From Mycobacterium malmoense (GTDB lineage Bacteria; Actinomycetota; Actinomycetes; Mycobacteriales; Mycobacteriaceae): a stretch of 64,000 nucleotides of DNA. The stretch spans positions 62,001 through 126,000 of the forward strand of contig NZ_CP080999.1 in assembly GCF_019645855.1 (NCBI RefSeq). The letters are read 5' to 3'. Under the pieces are notes generated by a model. That model was not told where the DNA came from, did no database searches, and worked only from the letters and a program-made list of their open reading frames with translations. Position 1 is the first letter of the stretch. Every line of letters starts with the position of its first letter. Position numbers and translations under genes: made by a program. Below are positions 8,379-17,517 of the stretch, piece by piece.

Positions 8379-9410
8379 TCAGCGGAAGCGGACGCTCAAC
8401 GTCGCCAGCCCGAAGATCTTCCGGCCGTCGGACTTCGCGCCGACTATGACGACACCGCTGCGGGTCGCCGGATCCAGCGACTTGACCCGGCCACTGAACT
8501 CGATGTCTGCGCCCTCAGCGGCGGACACGATAGCGGGGGCGGACAGCCGCACCGCGTAGCGGGTAACCGCACCGGGATCGCCCGACCACGCGGAGGCGAA
8601 TCCGGCACCCAGACCCATGGTGAGCATTCCGTGGGCGATGACATCGGGCAGCCCCGCCGCCTTGGCGATTTGCTCGTCCCAGTGGATCGGGTTGGCGTCG
8701 CCGGCCACGCCGGAGTAGTTGACCAGGTCCCCGCGAGACAGTCGGGCGTGATGCACCGATAGCTCGTCGCCGACCTTCACGTCGTCGAAGTCGGGTGTGC
8801 CTGGCATGCGGGTCGTGCCTCCGTCGGCGATCCGAATCTCGCCATCGGGGCGCACCGTCTTCTGGTAGGTGGACTCGGATTTGCCGATCGGCAGTGCGTA
8901 CGCGTCGTGCATCATCGCGTTCTGCACGGTCGCCTTGATCGCCGGATCGACGTCGTCGGCGGTTACGCCGACGACGGTGGTGTGCAGGGTATGCACCCGC
9001 TCGCCGGCAGAGTCGGTGAAGGTGTTGGTCACAGTGATCAGGTCTCTGCCGGCGATCCTGCGCACCGACGACAGCTCGACGTCAACGTGCAATTCGTCGC
9101 CGGCCACGATTGGGCGGTGCTGCTCAAAGACTTCTTCGGTCTGCAAGTAGGTGTCATAGCCCACGACCACCGACTCGAACATCTCGCGATTGGCCATCAT
9201 GCCGGGGATCGACGTGAACGTCAGTGGCGCCACCACGCCCGAGTAGCCCAGCTCCGCCGCGGCCGCTGGGTCCCAGTGTGCGGGGTGCTTGTCCTGCACT
9301 GCACGGGCGTATTCGCGTACCTTCTCGCGGCCGACCTGGTAGGTGTCGTCCACCTGGTAGTAGTGGCCGACTCGCGACTCGATCTCCGACGCTTCTGCTG
9401 CTGCGGTCAT
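8379..9410 (-). CDS. Fused HadA/HadB-type (3R)-hydroxyacyl dehydratase (MaoC-like)
   Basis: A 343-residue double-hotdog protein predicted to dehydrate or hydrate (3R)-hydroxyacyl thioesters, as in mycolic/fatty acid metabolism. The N-terminal half resembles the FAS1-DH/HadA hotdog (IESRVGHYYQVDDTYQVG, WDPAAAAELGYSGVVAPLTF). The C-terminal half carries the hydratase-2 signature VNYSGVAGDANPIHWDE and IAHGMLTMGLG with catalytic Asp and His. ATG 9410 is preferred because the longer frame adds 31 non-homologous residues. Substrate chain length cannot be told. Confidence 0.88.
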   Translation of the reverse strand: MTAAAEASEIESRVGHYYQVDDTYQVGREKVREYARAVQDKHPAHWDPAAAAELGYSGVVAPLTFTSIPGMMANREMFESVVVGYDTYLQTEEVFEQHRPIVAGDELHVDVELSSVRRIAGRDLITVTNTFTDSAGERVHTLHTTVVGVTADDVDPAIKATVQNAMMHDAYALPIGKSESTYQKTVRPDGEIRIADGGTTRMPGTPDFDDVKVGDELSVHHARLSRGDLVNYSGVAGDANPIHWDEQIAKAAGLPDVIAHGMLTMGLGAGFASAWSGDPGAVTRYAVRLSAPAIVSAAEGADIEFSGRVKSLDPATRSGVVIVGAKSDGRKIFGLATLSVRFR

Positions 9411-9631
9411 GAATTGGCTCAACTCTTCTATCGGCTTGTTCGGTGAGGCCGACCAAAGCACAGTAATGCGCGGACACCGCGGCAATACACATCGCATGCC
9501 CACAAGTTGCTAGCGAGAAACGACAGCCCTGATGCGTGCGGGTCTGTACCTGGCTGTCGCCCAGGCCATTTGGATCTGGCATGGCGTCGACGAAATTGCT
9601 TGGCTTGAACCGAATCGTGGTCGCCGGGTGG

Positions 9632-9979
9632 TTACCGTGTGGCCAGGCGGGTTCCGCAGGCCGGGCACCAGCCGATCTCGGTGCCAAGCAAGACTTCGAT
9701 CGCCGACAGATCGCCGTGATGCAGCGTGCATGCCTGGCGGGCGAGATGGATTCGGATCGTGTCGACGATGAACTGTGCCCGCTCAGCCAGTGTGGTCCCA
9801 TAACCGTCATCATCGGTCGTGCCAGGGGCGATTACGTCACCCTCGTCGAGCTCGCGCTCCTTGTATCGGGTGCCACCGTCGCTGTCGATGCCGGCGATCG
9901 CGCGGGCGAAGCGGCCACTGGGCCGAAGGTCGAGCTCGATGCGCCACTCGCCATGACGCGATTTCCAGAACGCCACCAT
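9632..9979 (-). CDS. Conserved hypothetical protein with C-terminal CxxC
   Basis: A 115-residue protein I do not recognise functionally. The sequence looks genuine (WRIELDLRPSGRFARAIAG, DVIAPGTTDDDGYGTTLAE, RAQFIVDTIRIHLARQ) and ends with GWCPACGTRLATR, a CxxC pair that could bind a metal. It lies between the dehydratase and a TetR gene, all on the minus strand. The start is uncertain. Confidence 0.55.
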   Translation of the reverse strand: MVAFWKSRHGEWRIELDLRPSGRFARAIAGIDSDGGTRYKERELDEGDVIAPGTTDDDGYGTTLAERAQFIVDTIRIHLARQACTLHHGDLSAIEVLLGTEIGWCPACGTRLATR

Positions 9980-10121
9980 GTTTTTGCGCCACTCATTCCA
10001 CGCGCGGCGGCGATCCTCGGGTGTGCGGGCACATGCGCAGCCAAATCCGTAATCGTGGAGGTCGGTTTCGGGAAGCCGGGGATGGCAGGAGCACGAGCAG
10101 CGCGGTGAATCGCAACCAGAA

Positions 10122-10721
10122 TTAGGCGTCGGTTCGTTCCGATGGACCGTGGGCGAGTTCGGCCCGGACGGCTAATTGCATCATTCGGCTGGCGGCTTCG
10201 AGTGGCTCGGTACTGCGCAATGAGCGGCTGAGTACGAACGCGCCCTCGAGGCTGCTGATGAACCCGATGATGAGGCGTCGGCGGACGCCGTGGGACAGGC
10301 CGCACTGTTCGATGTGCGCGGTGCCGGAGTCGATCCAGCCGGCGAAAACGTCAGCGGTGGCGCGACGCAATGTCTCGTCGGTGGAGGCGACCTCCAGCGC
10401 GATCGTCTCGATCGGGCAGGCATCGACGTAATCGGATTCGACCATGACCTTCGCCGCGGTCGCAAATGCCACTTCGATAGCGGCGGGCAGGTCGGTGCAG
10501 GCGTCAAAGATCGTCAGGACGTGCTCGCCGTACAGCGCGCCAGCGCGGCGGATGACTTCGTCGGCAAGATCGGTCTTGCCGCCGGGGAAGAAGTGGTAGA
10601 TCGAGCTGAAGGGGGCCTGCGCGGCGTGGGCGATCTGCTTCAATCCGGTGCCGGTCAGCCCCTGGCGCCGGAATAGTTCGGCGGTCGCCGCGATGATCCG
10701 CGTCCGGGTGTCCACAGCCAT
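10122..10721 (-). CDS. TetR-family transcriptional regulator (LmrA/YxaF type)
   Basis: A 199-residue repressor. The helix-turn-helix domain is at the N-terminus (TRTRIIAATAELFRRQGLTG, ALKQIAHAAQAPFSSIYHFF, PGGKTDLADEVI), with a ligand-binding C-terminal domain of the LmrA/YxaF type (CPIETIALEVASTDETLRRA). ATG 10721 gives the canonical start. It is divergent from the DUF4345 membrane protein at 10830; the 108-base gap contains an imperfect palindrome at 10779-10794 that may be the shared operator. Confidence 0.92.
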   Translation of the reverse strand: MAVDTRTRIIAATAELFRRQGLTGTGLKQIAHAAQAPFSSIYHFFPGGKTDLADEVIRRAGALYGEHVLTIFDACTDLPAAIEVAFATAAKVMVESDYVDACPIETIALEVASTDETLRRATADVFAGWIDSGTAHIEQCGLSHGVRRRLIIGFISSLEGAFVLSRSLRSTEPLEAASRMMQLAVRAELAHGPSERTDA

Positions 10722-10778
10722 GACGGCTCTCCGTTCAGGTCTTGCGGTAATGAGCAATTCATCGTAGCGTCCGTTGAA

Positions 10779-10794
10779 TGGAACGATCTATCCA
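10779..10794. promoter_or_regulatory. Candidate TetR operator
   Basis: TGGAACGATCTATCCA matches its own reverse complement at six of eight positions per arm. It sits in the divergent spacer between the TetR gene and the DUF4345 gene. This is a weak symmetry assignment. Confidence 0.35.
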
Positions 10795-10829
10795 GAGCGA
10801 CGAGCGGAAACTGTTGGGACGGGATTTTG

Positions 10830-11273
10830 ATGGCCAAGCTGCTTAAAGTGCTCACCCTGGTGATGGGTATCAGTTGCGCTCTGATCGGGCTTTATCATCT
10901 GGTCCTCGGTCAGTGGTCGGTACCGGGGACAGGCCCCTCGTCGGCAACAATTGATTCCCGCGAGCGGTTTTACTCGGCGGTGTTCTTCGGCTACGGCCTG
11001 GCCTGGGTGTGGGCAGCCCGCCAATCCCCGATTCCGGCGAGGGTGGTTCGCGTGCTCGCCGGTATTTTCCTGCTGGGGGCCATCGGTCGTGTGATCTCGT
11101 TAGTGATGCTGGGCTGGCCGCACTGGCTGCAAAGTGCCGAGGCGGGCGTCGAGTTGATGCTGCCGTTCGTTTTCTTCTGGCTTGCCGGCGCCGATGAACA
11201 TGACGCCCGCGGATCGGGCGGCGCAGCGAGCGTGGGCGCGTTGACACAGTCCCGATCCGGCTTGCCGCGCTAG
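10830..11273 (+). CDS. DUF4345 family membrane protein
   Basis: A 147-residue integral membrane protein with about four hydrophobic segments: LTLVMGISCALIGLYHLVLG, AVFFGYGLAWVWAARQ, VLAGIFLLGAIGRVISLVML and LMLPFVFFWLAG. It fits the DUF4345 family, whose role is unknown. ATG 10830 is preferred to the adjoining TTG 10827. Divergence from a TetR gene suggests repression by that regulator. Confidence 0.75.
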   Translation: MAKLLKVLTLVMGISCALIGLYHLVLGQWSVPGTGPSSATIDSRERFYSAVFFGYGLAWVWAARQSPIPARVVRVLAGIFLLGAIGRVISLVMLGWPHWLQSAEAGVELMLPFVFFWLAGADEHDARGSGGAASVGALTQSRSGLPR

Positions 11274-11377
11274 CCCCGCACGCGTGCCGCGGAGAAACGA
11301 ACTGCCGGCAGGCCGGGTTCGGGGAGCGGACGCCGGTGCGGATCAGGCCCGCCGGCCACGATGGGAGGTGAGTGGGC

Positions 11378-12412
11378 GTGCAGCAGTTGATGTTCTGTGG
11401 TCCCGGGCGGTTGGAATGGCAGGACGTGGCGGTGCCGCGGCTCAGCGGTCCGGGAGAAGCGTTAGTGCGGCCGTTGGCGGTGGCCACGTGCGATCTGGAC
11501 GTGATGGCGCTGCGCGGCGCCACGACGTTGGTTCACGGCCGATTTCCGTTCGGGCATGAGTCAATCGGTGAAGTCGTCGAAGTCGGTGACGACGTTGCCT
11601 CGGTGCAGGTAGGCGATCGCGTCGTGGTGCCATTTCAGATTTCGTGCGGTTCGTGCGGCGCCTGTATGGAAGGCCGAACCGCCAATTGCGAGGCGGTGCC
11701 GGGCATCCCGATGTACGGCCTAGGCGAATTGGGCGGATCGTGGGGTGGCACGCTGGGCGAGCTGCTGAAAGTACCGTTCGCCGACGCGATGCTCGTGCCC
11801 CTGCCGGATACGACTGATCCTCTGGCGGTGGCCAGTTGCAGCGACAACTTGCCCGATGCCTGGCGCACGGTTGCTCCGCCGCTGGCGGATCGACCCAACT
11901 CCGCGGTGCTCATCGTGGCCGGCGACCCGGGCAGCGTTGCGCTGTACGCGGTCGGCATCGCACACGCCCTCGGCGCCTCGGTGACCTACGTCGACTCCGA
12001 CGAGGAACGCCGGGCCCTGGCGCAGCGAATGGGTGCCCGTGCGCTCGATCTAAGCCAGGCCGACGCCACCATCGGGTCGTTCCCGATCACCGTGGACGCC
12101 TGCGGAACCCAGCAGGGCTTAGAGCTAGCGTTGCGCCGCACCGCGCCAGATGGTGTGTGCACCAGCATGCGTATCTACACCCAACCGGCGACACCGATGC
12201 CGCTCTTTGGCATGTACTCCAAGGGGATCACTTTTCACACCGGCCGTGTCCATGCCCGCGCGGTAATCCCCTCGGTTCTCGACCTTGTCGCATCGGGCCG
12301 CTTCGACCCGGCCGTGGTGACCAGTGCGGTCGTGCCGTGGGACGACGCCGCCACCGCGTTGGCCGAGCCGCCGACCAAACTTGTGGTTGCCCGCCCCGAA
12401 CTACTTCACTAA
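11378..12412 (+). CDS. Zinc-dependent alcohol dehydrogenase-like (MDR) oxidoreductase
   Basis: A 344-residue medium-chain dehydrogenase. Catalytic zinc ligands are visible in VATCDLDV (Cys) and FPFGHESIGEV (His-Glu). The structural zinc lobe CGSCGACMEGRTANC has all four Cys. The nucleotide-binding part (AVLIVAGDPGSVALYAVGI, then YVDSDEERRALA) has an unusual GDPGSV in place of the common GxGxxG, so cofactor affinity may differ. GTG 11378 is chosen over GTG 11372 because GGGAGG lies nine bases upstream. Substrate unknown. Confidence 0.88.
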   Translation: MQQLMFCGPGRLEWQDVAVPRLSGPGEALVRPLAVATCDLDVMALRGATTLVHGRFPFGHESIGEVVEVGDDVASVQVGDRVVVPFQISCGSCGACMEGRTANCEAVPGIPMYGLGELGGSWGGTLGELLKVPFADAMLVPLPDTTDPLAVASCSDNLPDAWRTVAPPLADRPNSAVLIVAGDPGSVALYAVGIAHALGASVTYVDSDEERRALAQRMGARALDLSQADATIGSFPITVDACGTQQGLELALRRTAPDGVCTSMRIYTQPATPMPLFGMYSKGITFHTGRVHARAVIPSVLDLVASGRFDPAVVTSAVVPWDDAATALAEPPTKLVVARPELLH

Positions 12413-12659
12413 GCCCGGGGCGAAAGCGGCTTGTACCGAATCACAGCCGTCGGTTTGATCGCGCTTCACCGCGTACCGCAATTCTGCCGTGGTAATCGCC
12501 GACGTTTTCCTGGATTTGGTCGGCGGTTTGGTCCAGATGAAGGAGTTGCGGCTTCGATCGGCTGTATGGGCGATGCCTTCGACAAATGCGTTGGCTGAGA
12601 ACACGATTGGCTTGTTCGAGACCATCCCCAACACCGGTATGTTGCTGTCGTGGTTCGGC

Positions 12660-13328
12660 CTATGCCGTGAACAGCTCACGGTGGTCGGCGACCCATTCAG
12701 CAATGGAGCGAGCCGACCGGCCTAACAGCCTCTCCACATTGGGTGTCGCGCGTACCGGCTGTTCGACTGTGCCTTGCATAAACGCTATGTAGGCGTCGGC
12801 GAACTGCGCCGACACCCCGGCCGCAATGAAGGTCTTATGCACGATCTCGGGAGGCACTTCCTCGTAGCGCAGCGGCCGACCCAGCACCTCGCCGATGACT
12901 TTCACCAATTCCGCGTTGGTGAATGCCTCTGGCCCCGTCAACGGAATCCTATGGCCGACAAGGTCATCGCCGAGGAAAGCGCGAGTGGCCACCGCGGCAA
13001 CGTCGCTTTCGACAATCGGAGAGTTGGAGGCCTGCGCGTACGGTCCACGCACCACATCGCCGGCGCGGATCTGGGCAGCCCACGCGCCGCCAACGTAGGT
13101 GGTGGCGAAAACGGTGGGGCGCAGGCTAGTCCATTCCAGACCGGATTCCATAGCCAGCCGCTCCACCTCTTTATTACGGTCGCCGAGAACACGCGATGGC
13201 TGGCGGGAGAACTCGTCGTCGGCATTGATCGCCGAAAGCGCAACCAACCGGGTAGCGCCAGCTGCGTGCAGCTGCATGACAAGCGGGCGGCCGACATGAC
13301 CGGTGGCTCCGGTGACGACAATCGCCAT
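12660..13328 (-). CDS. NmrA-like NAD(P)-binding protein, internally shortened
   Basis: A 222-residue SDR/NmrA-family protein. The N-terminal Rossmann turn MAIVVTGATGHVGRPL is intact, but the chain then runs from QLHAAGA directly into TRLVALSAINADDEFSRQ, which normally follows about 55-60 residues later. The remainder is family-like (LEWTSLRPTVFATTYV, DVAAVATRAFLGD, GPEAFTNAELVKVIGEVLGR). Thus strands 2-4 of the nucleotide fold seem deleted in frame. It may be a non-catalytic relic or a degraded gene. Typical relatives are near 280 residues. Confidence 0.8.
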   Translation of the reverse strand: MAIVVTGATGHVGRPLVMQLHAAGATRLVALSAINADDEFSRQPSRVLGDRNKEVERLAMESGLEWTSLRPTVFATTYVGGAWAAQIRAGDVVRGPYAQASNSPIVESDVAAVATRAFLGDDLVGHRIPLTGPEAFTNAELVKVIGEVLGRPLRYEEVPPEIVHKTFIAAGVSAQFADAYIAFMQGTVEQPVRATPNVERLLGRSARSIAEWVADHRELFTA

Positions 13329-13496
13329 GGTTAGTTCCTTCCTGAACCCCTTATCAGACGGGCCAAACGGCTCACGAGAACAAGGACGGATCTGTCGTCG
13401 AAAAAGTGACAGCGATCAAGCGCCGCGGATGTAACTTTTCCGGCCCGCTGCCCGTCCTTAAGAGATGAGGCAACTGCGTGCGGGAAGGGGTTGATC

Positions 13497-13952
13497 GTGC
13501 AGAGTCGTACCCAGCGTGTTGGAAATGTCCTGGCCCGGGCGGCACTACGGGCGCCGCTACTGCATCGGCTGGTGAGCAATCGGATGCTGATCATCACCGT
13601 GGCCGGGCGGCGGACCGGCAGGCGATACCGCATCCCAGTCGGCTACGTCGGGATCGATGGACGGATACTGATCGGCACCGGCGGGAACTGGTTTCGGAAC
13701 CTGCGCCCAGACACACCGGTCGAGGTATTGGTGCGGCGTCAGACCATGCGGATGCTGCCACAGGTGATCGACGACATGGACACGGCGTACGACTTGTACG
13801 GCGACATCATTCGGCACAACCCAATCCACGGGCGGTACGCGAAGATCCGGCTCGACTCCGACGGCCGACCCGATCGCGGCGACCTTGCCGCCGCACTGAA
13901 ACGCGGTGTGCGAGTGGTGCAACTGCAACCATGCCAAGTAACCACCGGCTGA
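13497..13952 (+). CDS. Deazaflavin (F420)-dependent nitroreductase-family protein
   Basis: A 151-residue split-barrel protein of the Ddn/DUF385 type. The hallmark strand IITVAGRRTGRRYRIPVGYV and the motif ILIGTGGNWFRNLRPDTPV are clear. These proteins bind F420 or a related cofactor and reduce quinones or nitro compounds. GTG 13497 is chosen because GGAAGGGG lies six bases upstream; TTG 13491 overlaps that element. The next gene follows after 91 bases and may be co-transcribed. Confidence 0.85.
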   Translation: MQSRTQRVGNVLARAALRAPLLHRLVSNRMLIITVAGRRTGRRYRIPVGYVGIDGRILIGTGGNWFRNLRPDTPVEVLVRRQTMRMLPQVIDDMDTAYDLYGDIIRHNPIHGRYAKIRLDSDGRPDRGDLAAALKRGVRVVQLQPCQVTTG

Positions 13953-14043
13953 TGATCGGACACGGGCCCTCTAGATCAAGCACGGCGAGCCCCGCCGACT
14001 GGCGATCCGACTGAGCACACCAACCCTGAAGGAGGTCACACCG

Positions 14044-14526
14044 GTGCCTGACCCATTGCTGCTAGCCACCCATATCACCATCGCGATCGCCCTGACGATC
14101 ACCGTTGGAGTGCAAAGCGCCGAATTAGCCCGCATACGAGCCGATTCGGCCACCGAGCCCGTCATGCGAACATTGCGGGCCGCGCTGTGGTCCACGCCCA
14201 TACTGGCGCTACTCACCTTCATCACCGGAATCGCCCTGATAGCCGACGGCAGCAGACGCGGCCCCTGGGTGGGGGCGGGAGTGCTTTCCACGCTGGTCAT
14301 CGGAATCGCGTCGGTGTGGTTGCGGCTTCGACTGCGACGAGCCGATTCGGGCCGTGTCGGTATCCTCGGCGCCGTTCAGTGGGGGGTACCCACCATGACA
14401 TTGGCTGCTGCGTTTCTGATGGCCGACAGACCGCAAAACGTCATGCTGGCTTTCGGCACTATCCTGGCAGCCGTTGCTGTAACAGTACTCGCCTACTGGA
14501 CCGCTTCCCGCTCCGCGACAGCCTGA
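14044..14526 (+). CDS. Four-helix integral membrane protein
   Basis: A 160-residue protein with four predicted membrane spans: LLLATHITIAIALTITVGV, LWSTPILALLTFITGIALIA, WVGAGVLSTLVIGIASVW and a C-terminal stretch VMLAFGTILAAVAVTVLAYW. It loosely resembles DUF2269-like membrane proteins; no role is known. GTG 14044 follows a strong AAGGAGG with seven bases spacing. It lies between an F420-type reductase and haloalkane dehalogenase in one direction and may share their transcript. Confidence 0.75.
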   Translation: MPDPLLLATHITIAIALTITVGVQSAELARIRADSATEPVMRTLRAALWSTPILALLTFITGIALIADGSRRGPWVGAGVLSTLVIGIASVWLRLRLRRADSGRVGILGAVQWGVPTMTLAAAFLMADRPQNVMLAFGTILAAVAVTVLAYWTASRSATA

Positions 14527-14603
14527 TCGACCGGACAGGTGAACGCGGACAGCAGTCTTGTTCAGCGCGCTACGCGCTGGACGCACCCGTTCAAGGAGCA
14601 TCC

Positions 14604-15491
14604 ATGACCACCGCTACTCCAATTCCCAACTGGCTCGACACCGGGCTATATCCATTCCGGAACCACTATCTGGACATCGACGGCAACGCCGTGCACTACA
14701 TCGACGAAGGCCACGGTCCCGTTCTGCTCTTACTCCACGGAAACCCCACCTGGTCATTCCTCTACCGACACATGATTCCCGAGCTGTCGAACCATTTCCG
14801 CTGCATCGCGTTGGATTACCCTGGTTTTGGGCTCAGCGTCGCCCGCAACGGTTACAGCTTCCGACCTAGTGAACACTCAGCGGTGGTGGAAAAGTTTGTC
14901 AACGTCTTGGGGTTGCGCGATATCCGAATGATGGTGCAGGACTGGGGCGGCCCGATCGGGCTCGGCTTTGCCGGCCGACGCCCCGAGCTGATCCACTCGC
15001 TGATCATCGGCAACACTTGGGCCTGGCCGGCCCAAGACATCCAGCACATTGCCACGTTTTCGCGGATCGCCGGAAACCCACTGAGCCGGTTGCTCATCAA
15101 GCGGTTCAACGCCTTCGTGGTTTGGCTGATGCCATCCGGTATCAATCGCAAACTCACCACGGCGGAAAAGGCTGCATACCGCGGACCGTTCCCCACACCG
15201 AAATCCCGCGCGCCCACCGCCATCTTTCCCCATGAAATTCTCGCCAGCCATGCTTTTCTCAGCCGCGTCTTCAACGGACTGTCCGTACTGGCCGACAAGC
15301 CAGCTCTGATCGTATGGGGCGACGCCGATACCGCCTTCAAGGCCATTGAACGTCAACGGTTCGAAGCCGCCTTCCCTCACCACCGCACCATCATTCTGCG
15401 TGGCGCCAAGCACTACATCCAAGAAAACAGCCCCAAGCAAATCTGCGCCGAAATCGTGGCCTTCGAACGTCAGCCACCGATGCGAGGCTGA
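14604..15491 (+). CDS. Haloalkane dehalogenase
   Basis: A 295-residue alpha/beta-hydrolase that should hydrolyse carbon-halogen bonds in haloalkanes. The oxyanion/halide-binding motif LLLHGNPTWSFLYRH and the nucleophile elbow MVQDWGGPIGLGF (Asp followed by the halide-binding Trp) are diagnostic. The His of the triad is in GAKHYIQENSP, and GDADTAFK may supply the acid. ATG 14604 has AAGGAG upstream. The longer in-frame extension to 14187 overlaps the preceding gene and is not homologous. Confidence 0.9.
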   Translation: MTTATPIPNWLDTGLYPFRNHYLDIDGNAVHYIDEGHGPVLLLLHGNPTWSFLYRHMIPELSNHFRCIALDYPGFGLSVARNGYSFRPSEHSAVVEKFVNVLGLRDIRMMVQDWGGPIGLGFAGRRPELIHSLIIGNTWAWPAQDIQHIATFSRIAGNPLSRLLIKRFNAFVVWLMPSGINRKLTTAEKAAYRGPFPTPKSRAPTAIFPHEILASHAFLSRVFNGLSVLADKPALIVWGDADTAFKAIERQRFEAAFPHHRTIILRGAKHYIQENSPKQICAEIVAFERQPPMRG

Positions 15492-15603
15492 TCACTACGC
15501 GACTCGGTTCGATTGCAACGTGACGCAAGTCAACACGGGCACTCGCCGAGGGCGACTACGACGCCAGCAAGACGTCCGTTGCGGCCACCCGCGCACCTTG
15601 ATG

Positions 15604-15647
15604 TTGACAATGCTCACAAACTCACTAATGTGAACAATGTATACATT
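15604..15647 (+). promoter_or_regulatory. Promoter and ATGTRA-type operator of the quinone oxidoreductase gene
   Basis: TTGACA at 15604-15609 and TAATGT at 15626-15631 (16-base spacer) form a SigA-like promoter. Overlapping it is the quasi-palindrome ATGTGAAC-AAT-GTATACAT at 15628-15646. The same arrangement is found at 17633-17676, in front of the DJ-1-like gene. The likely ligand is the TetR encoded at 16658-17350. Confidence 0.6.
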
Positions 15648-15668
15648 CAAGCGTGGGGAGGAACCGGC

Positions 15669-16661
15669 GTGTACGCAATCACGCTCAACGGATTCGGTGG
15701 TCCCGAGGTGATGGAGTGGGCGCAGGTAGACGACTTGCCCGCGCCTGGCCCCGGCGAGGTTGCCATCGACGTGGCGGCGGCCGGGGTCAACCGTGCCGAT
15801 GTGATGCAACGGCAGGGGCTTTATCCGCCGCCGCCCGGTGCCAGCGACACGCTGGGCCTTGAGGTCTCCGGCGTGATCGCCGAAGTCGGCGCCGGCGTTA
15901 CGGATTGGCGAACGGGTGATGCGGTATGCGCACTGTTGTCCGGCGGCGGTTACGCCGAACGGGTGAACGTGGCGGCCACTCAAGTGCTGCCGGTGCCCGA
16001 CGGTGTAAGTGTGACCGCGGCGGCGGTGCTGCCCGAGGCTGCGGCCACCGTCTGGTCGAATCTGGTGATGACCGCGGGTCTGCGCAGTGGACAGGTGGTC
16101 CTCATTCACGGTGGCGGCAGCGGCATCGGCTCGCACGCCATCCAAGTGGGTCGTGCGCTGGGCGCCCATGTCGCGGTCACGGCCGGATCTCAATTCAAGT
16201 TGGACCGCTGTCGGGAGTTCGGGGCGCAGACGTTGATCAATTACCGCGACCAGGATTTCGCGAAAGTCGTGATAGACGAGCTCGGTGGCGCGAACGCCAT
16301 CCTCGACATCATGGGCGGCAGCTACCTGCAACGCAACGTCGAAGCACTGGCCGACGACGGGCACCTGACGATCATCGCACTGCAGGGCGGAGCCACTGCG
16401 GAGCTGAACCTTGGGCTGCTGTTGTTCAAGCGGGGGTCAATACACGTGAGCAACCTGCGCCGCCGACCCCCGCACGGCCCGGGGTCCAAGGCCGAGGTCA
16501 TTTCCGCACTGCGGCAACGTTTGTGGCCACTGATCGCCGACGGCGCTGTCGCGCCGGTCGTGTGCGCCGAAGTGCCAATCAACGATGCTGGCCAGGCGCA
16601 TGCGTTGCTGGATTCCGCGAAGACGGTCGGCAAGGTTGTGTTGACGGTGCGTCAGCCCTAG
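15669..16661 (+). CDS. PIG3/zeta-crystallin-like NAD(P)H:quinone oxidoreductase
   Basis: A 330-residue zinc-free MDR reductase of the TP53I3/PIG3 group that reduces quinones or reactive carbonyls. Features: AAAGVNRADVMQRQGLYPPP, the MDR loop LGLEVSGVIAEVG, LLSGGGYAERV, and the NADPH-binding GGGSGIGSHAIQVGRALG. GTG 15669 has GGGAGGAA upstream. Its stop overlaps by four bases the stop of the convergent TetR gene, which probably controls it through the operator at 15628-15646. Confidence 0.9.
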   Translation: MYAITLNGFGGPEVMEWAQVDDLPAPGPGEVAIDVAAAGVNRADVMQRQGLYPPPPGASDTLGLEVSGVIAEVGAGVTDWRTGDAVCALLSGGGYAERVNVAATQVLPVPDGVSVTAAAVLPEAAATVWSNLVMTAGLRSGQVVLIHGGGSGIGSHAIQVGRALGAHVAVTAGSQFKLDRCREFGAQTLINYRDQDFAKVVIDELGGANAILDIMGGSYLQRNVEALADDGHLTIIALQGGATAELNLGLLLFKRGSIHVSNLRRRPPHGPGSKAEVISALRQRLWPLIADGAVAPVVCAEVPINDAGQAHALLDSAKTVGKVVLTVRQP

Positions 16662-17350
16662 CGTCGGGCCGCCCGGCTTGGTCGGGCCTTCGGGACGAAT
16701 TCTGAAACGCTTCGACCGGGGCGGCGCCGACCCGCTGTGGGTGGCGCTGAAGTACTCGCTGCGGTGGCGGCATTAACCGGGATCTGCAGCATTGCGCGCA
16801 CGGCTGCCCGGACCCTGTTGGAGACTGCCCGCTTAGAGGAGGCGTCCAACTTGCCGTCGAGGTGTAAAAAGGCCAGGCCGTGGACCAGCGCCCACAATGC
16901 CGTCGGCATCGCCTCCGGATCAGCAGCTGGAAATGCTTTCCGCACAATCGAGTTGAGGTACTCGTGAATTGCTTCTACCGCGGCCGCCCGGTCGGGGGAG
17001 TCGGGGTCGCACGGCCCACCAAACATCACCCGGAAAAGCCCCGGCCGTGTGAGTGCGAATTGCACGTAGGCCACCGCGATGGCGGCGAGGTCATCCGCCG
17101 AATTCGGCGCGGGATGTGCCTTGACCAACGCTTCGCCCAGCTCACGGTAACCCACGGCGGCCACGGCCGATAGCAGTTCGTCGCGCACGGCGAAATGGCG
17201 GTAAGGCGCAGAGGGTGACACGCCGGCGCGACGCGCCACCGCGCGAAGCGACAGCTCGGCCGCCCCGCCTTCCTCGAGAAGGTCGATGGCGGCACGTACC
17301 AGCGCAGCCGGGAGATCGCCATGGTGATAGCGCGTGGACGACTTGGGCAT
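16658..17350 (-). CDS. TetR-family regulator (WHG-type C-terminal domain)
   Basis: A 230-residue repressor. The start YHHGDLPAALVRAAIDLLEE and the HTH (AVARRAGVSPSAPYRHF) are typical, followed by a C-terminal domain with LWALVHGLAFLHLDGK, the WHG-type TetR domain. A long basic proline-rich tail ends the protein. It is convergent with the quinone oxidoreductase and divergent from a DJ-1-like gene. TTACAT/GATGT half-sites upstream of its own ATG resemble the operators near 15628, 17658 and 18512, suggesting autoregulation and a local regulon. Confidence 0.9.
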   Translation of the reverse strand: MPKSSTRYHHGDLPAALVRAAIDLLEEGGAAELSLRAVARRAGVSPSAPYRHFAVRDELLSAVAAVGYRELGEALVKAHPAPNSADDLAAIAVAYVQFALTRPGLFRVMFGGPCDPDSPDRAAAVEAIHEYLNSIVRKAFPAADPEAMPTALWALVHGLAFLHLDGKLDASSKRAVSNRVRAAVRAMLQIPVNAATAASTSAPPTAGRRRPGRSVSEFVPKARPSRAARR

Positions 17351-17375
17351 ACCTGAACCTACCGGGTGTGGGCGC

Positions 17376-17398
17376 TGTTTACATTCGATACGATGTTA
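17376..17398 (-). promoter_or_regulatory. Candidate autoregulatory TetR operator
   Basis: TGTTTACATTC at 17376-17386 matches TGTATACATTC at 15638-15648 in ten of eleven bases. It belongs to a dyad TTACAT (17379-17384) and GATGTTA (17392-17398), 26 bases upstream of the TetR ATG. Confidence 0.5.
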
Positions 17399-17517
17399 GC
17401 ACTGCTCATTAAATAAGGGCGAAGCCACACGCGTTTGAAAGAGGTGTTTCTCGGACCGGAGACGCTCGGCCGAGATCGACTTTTCAGCCATTCGCTTGAT
17501 TGCACTGCCAAACGGGG

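Noticed and set aside
12413..12659. Small frames on both strands between the zinc dehydrogenase and NmrA-like genes
   Set aside because: Neither translation resembles a protein family and no ribosome site precedes them.
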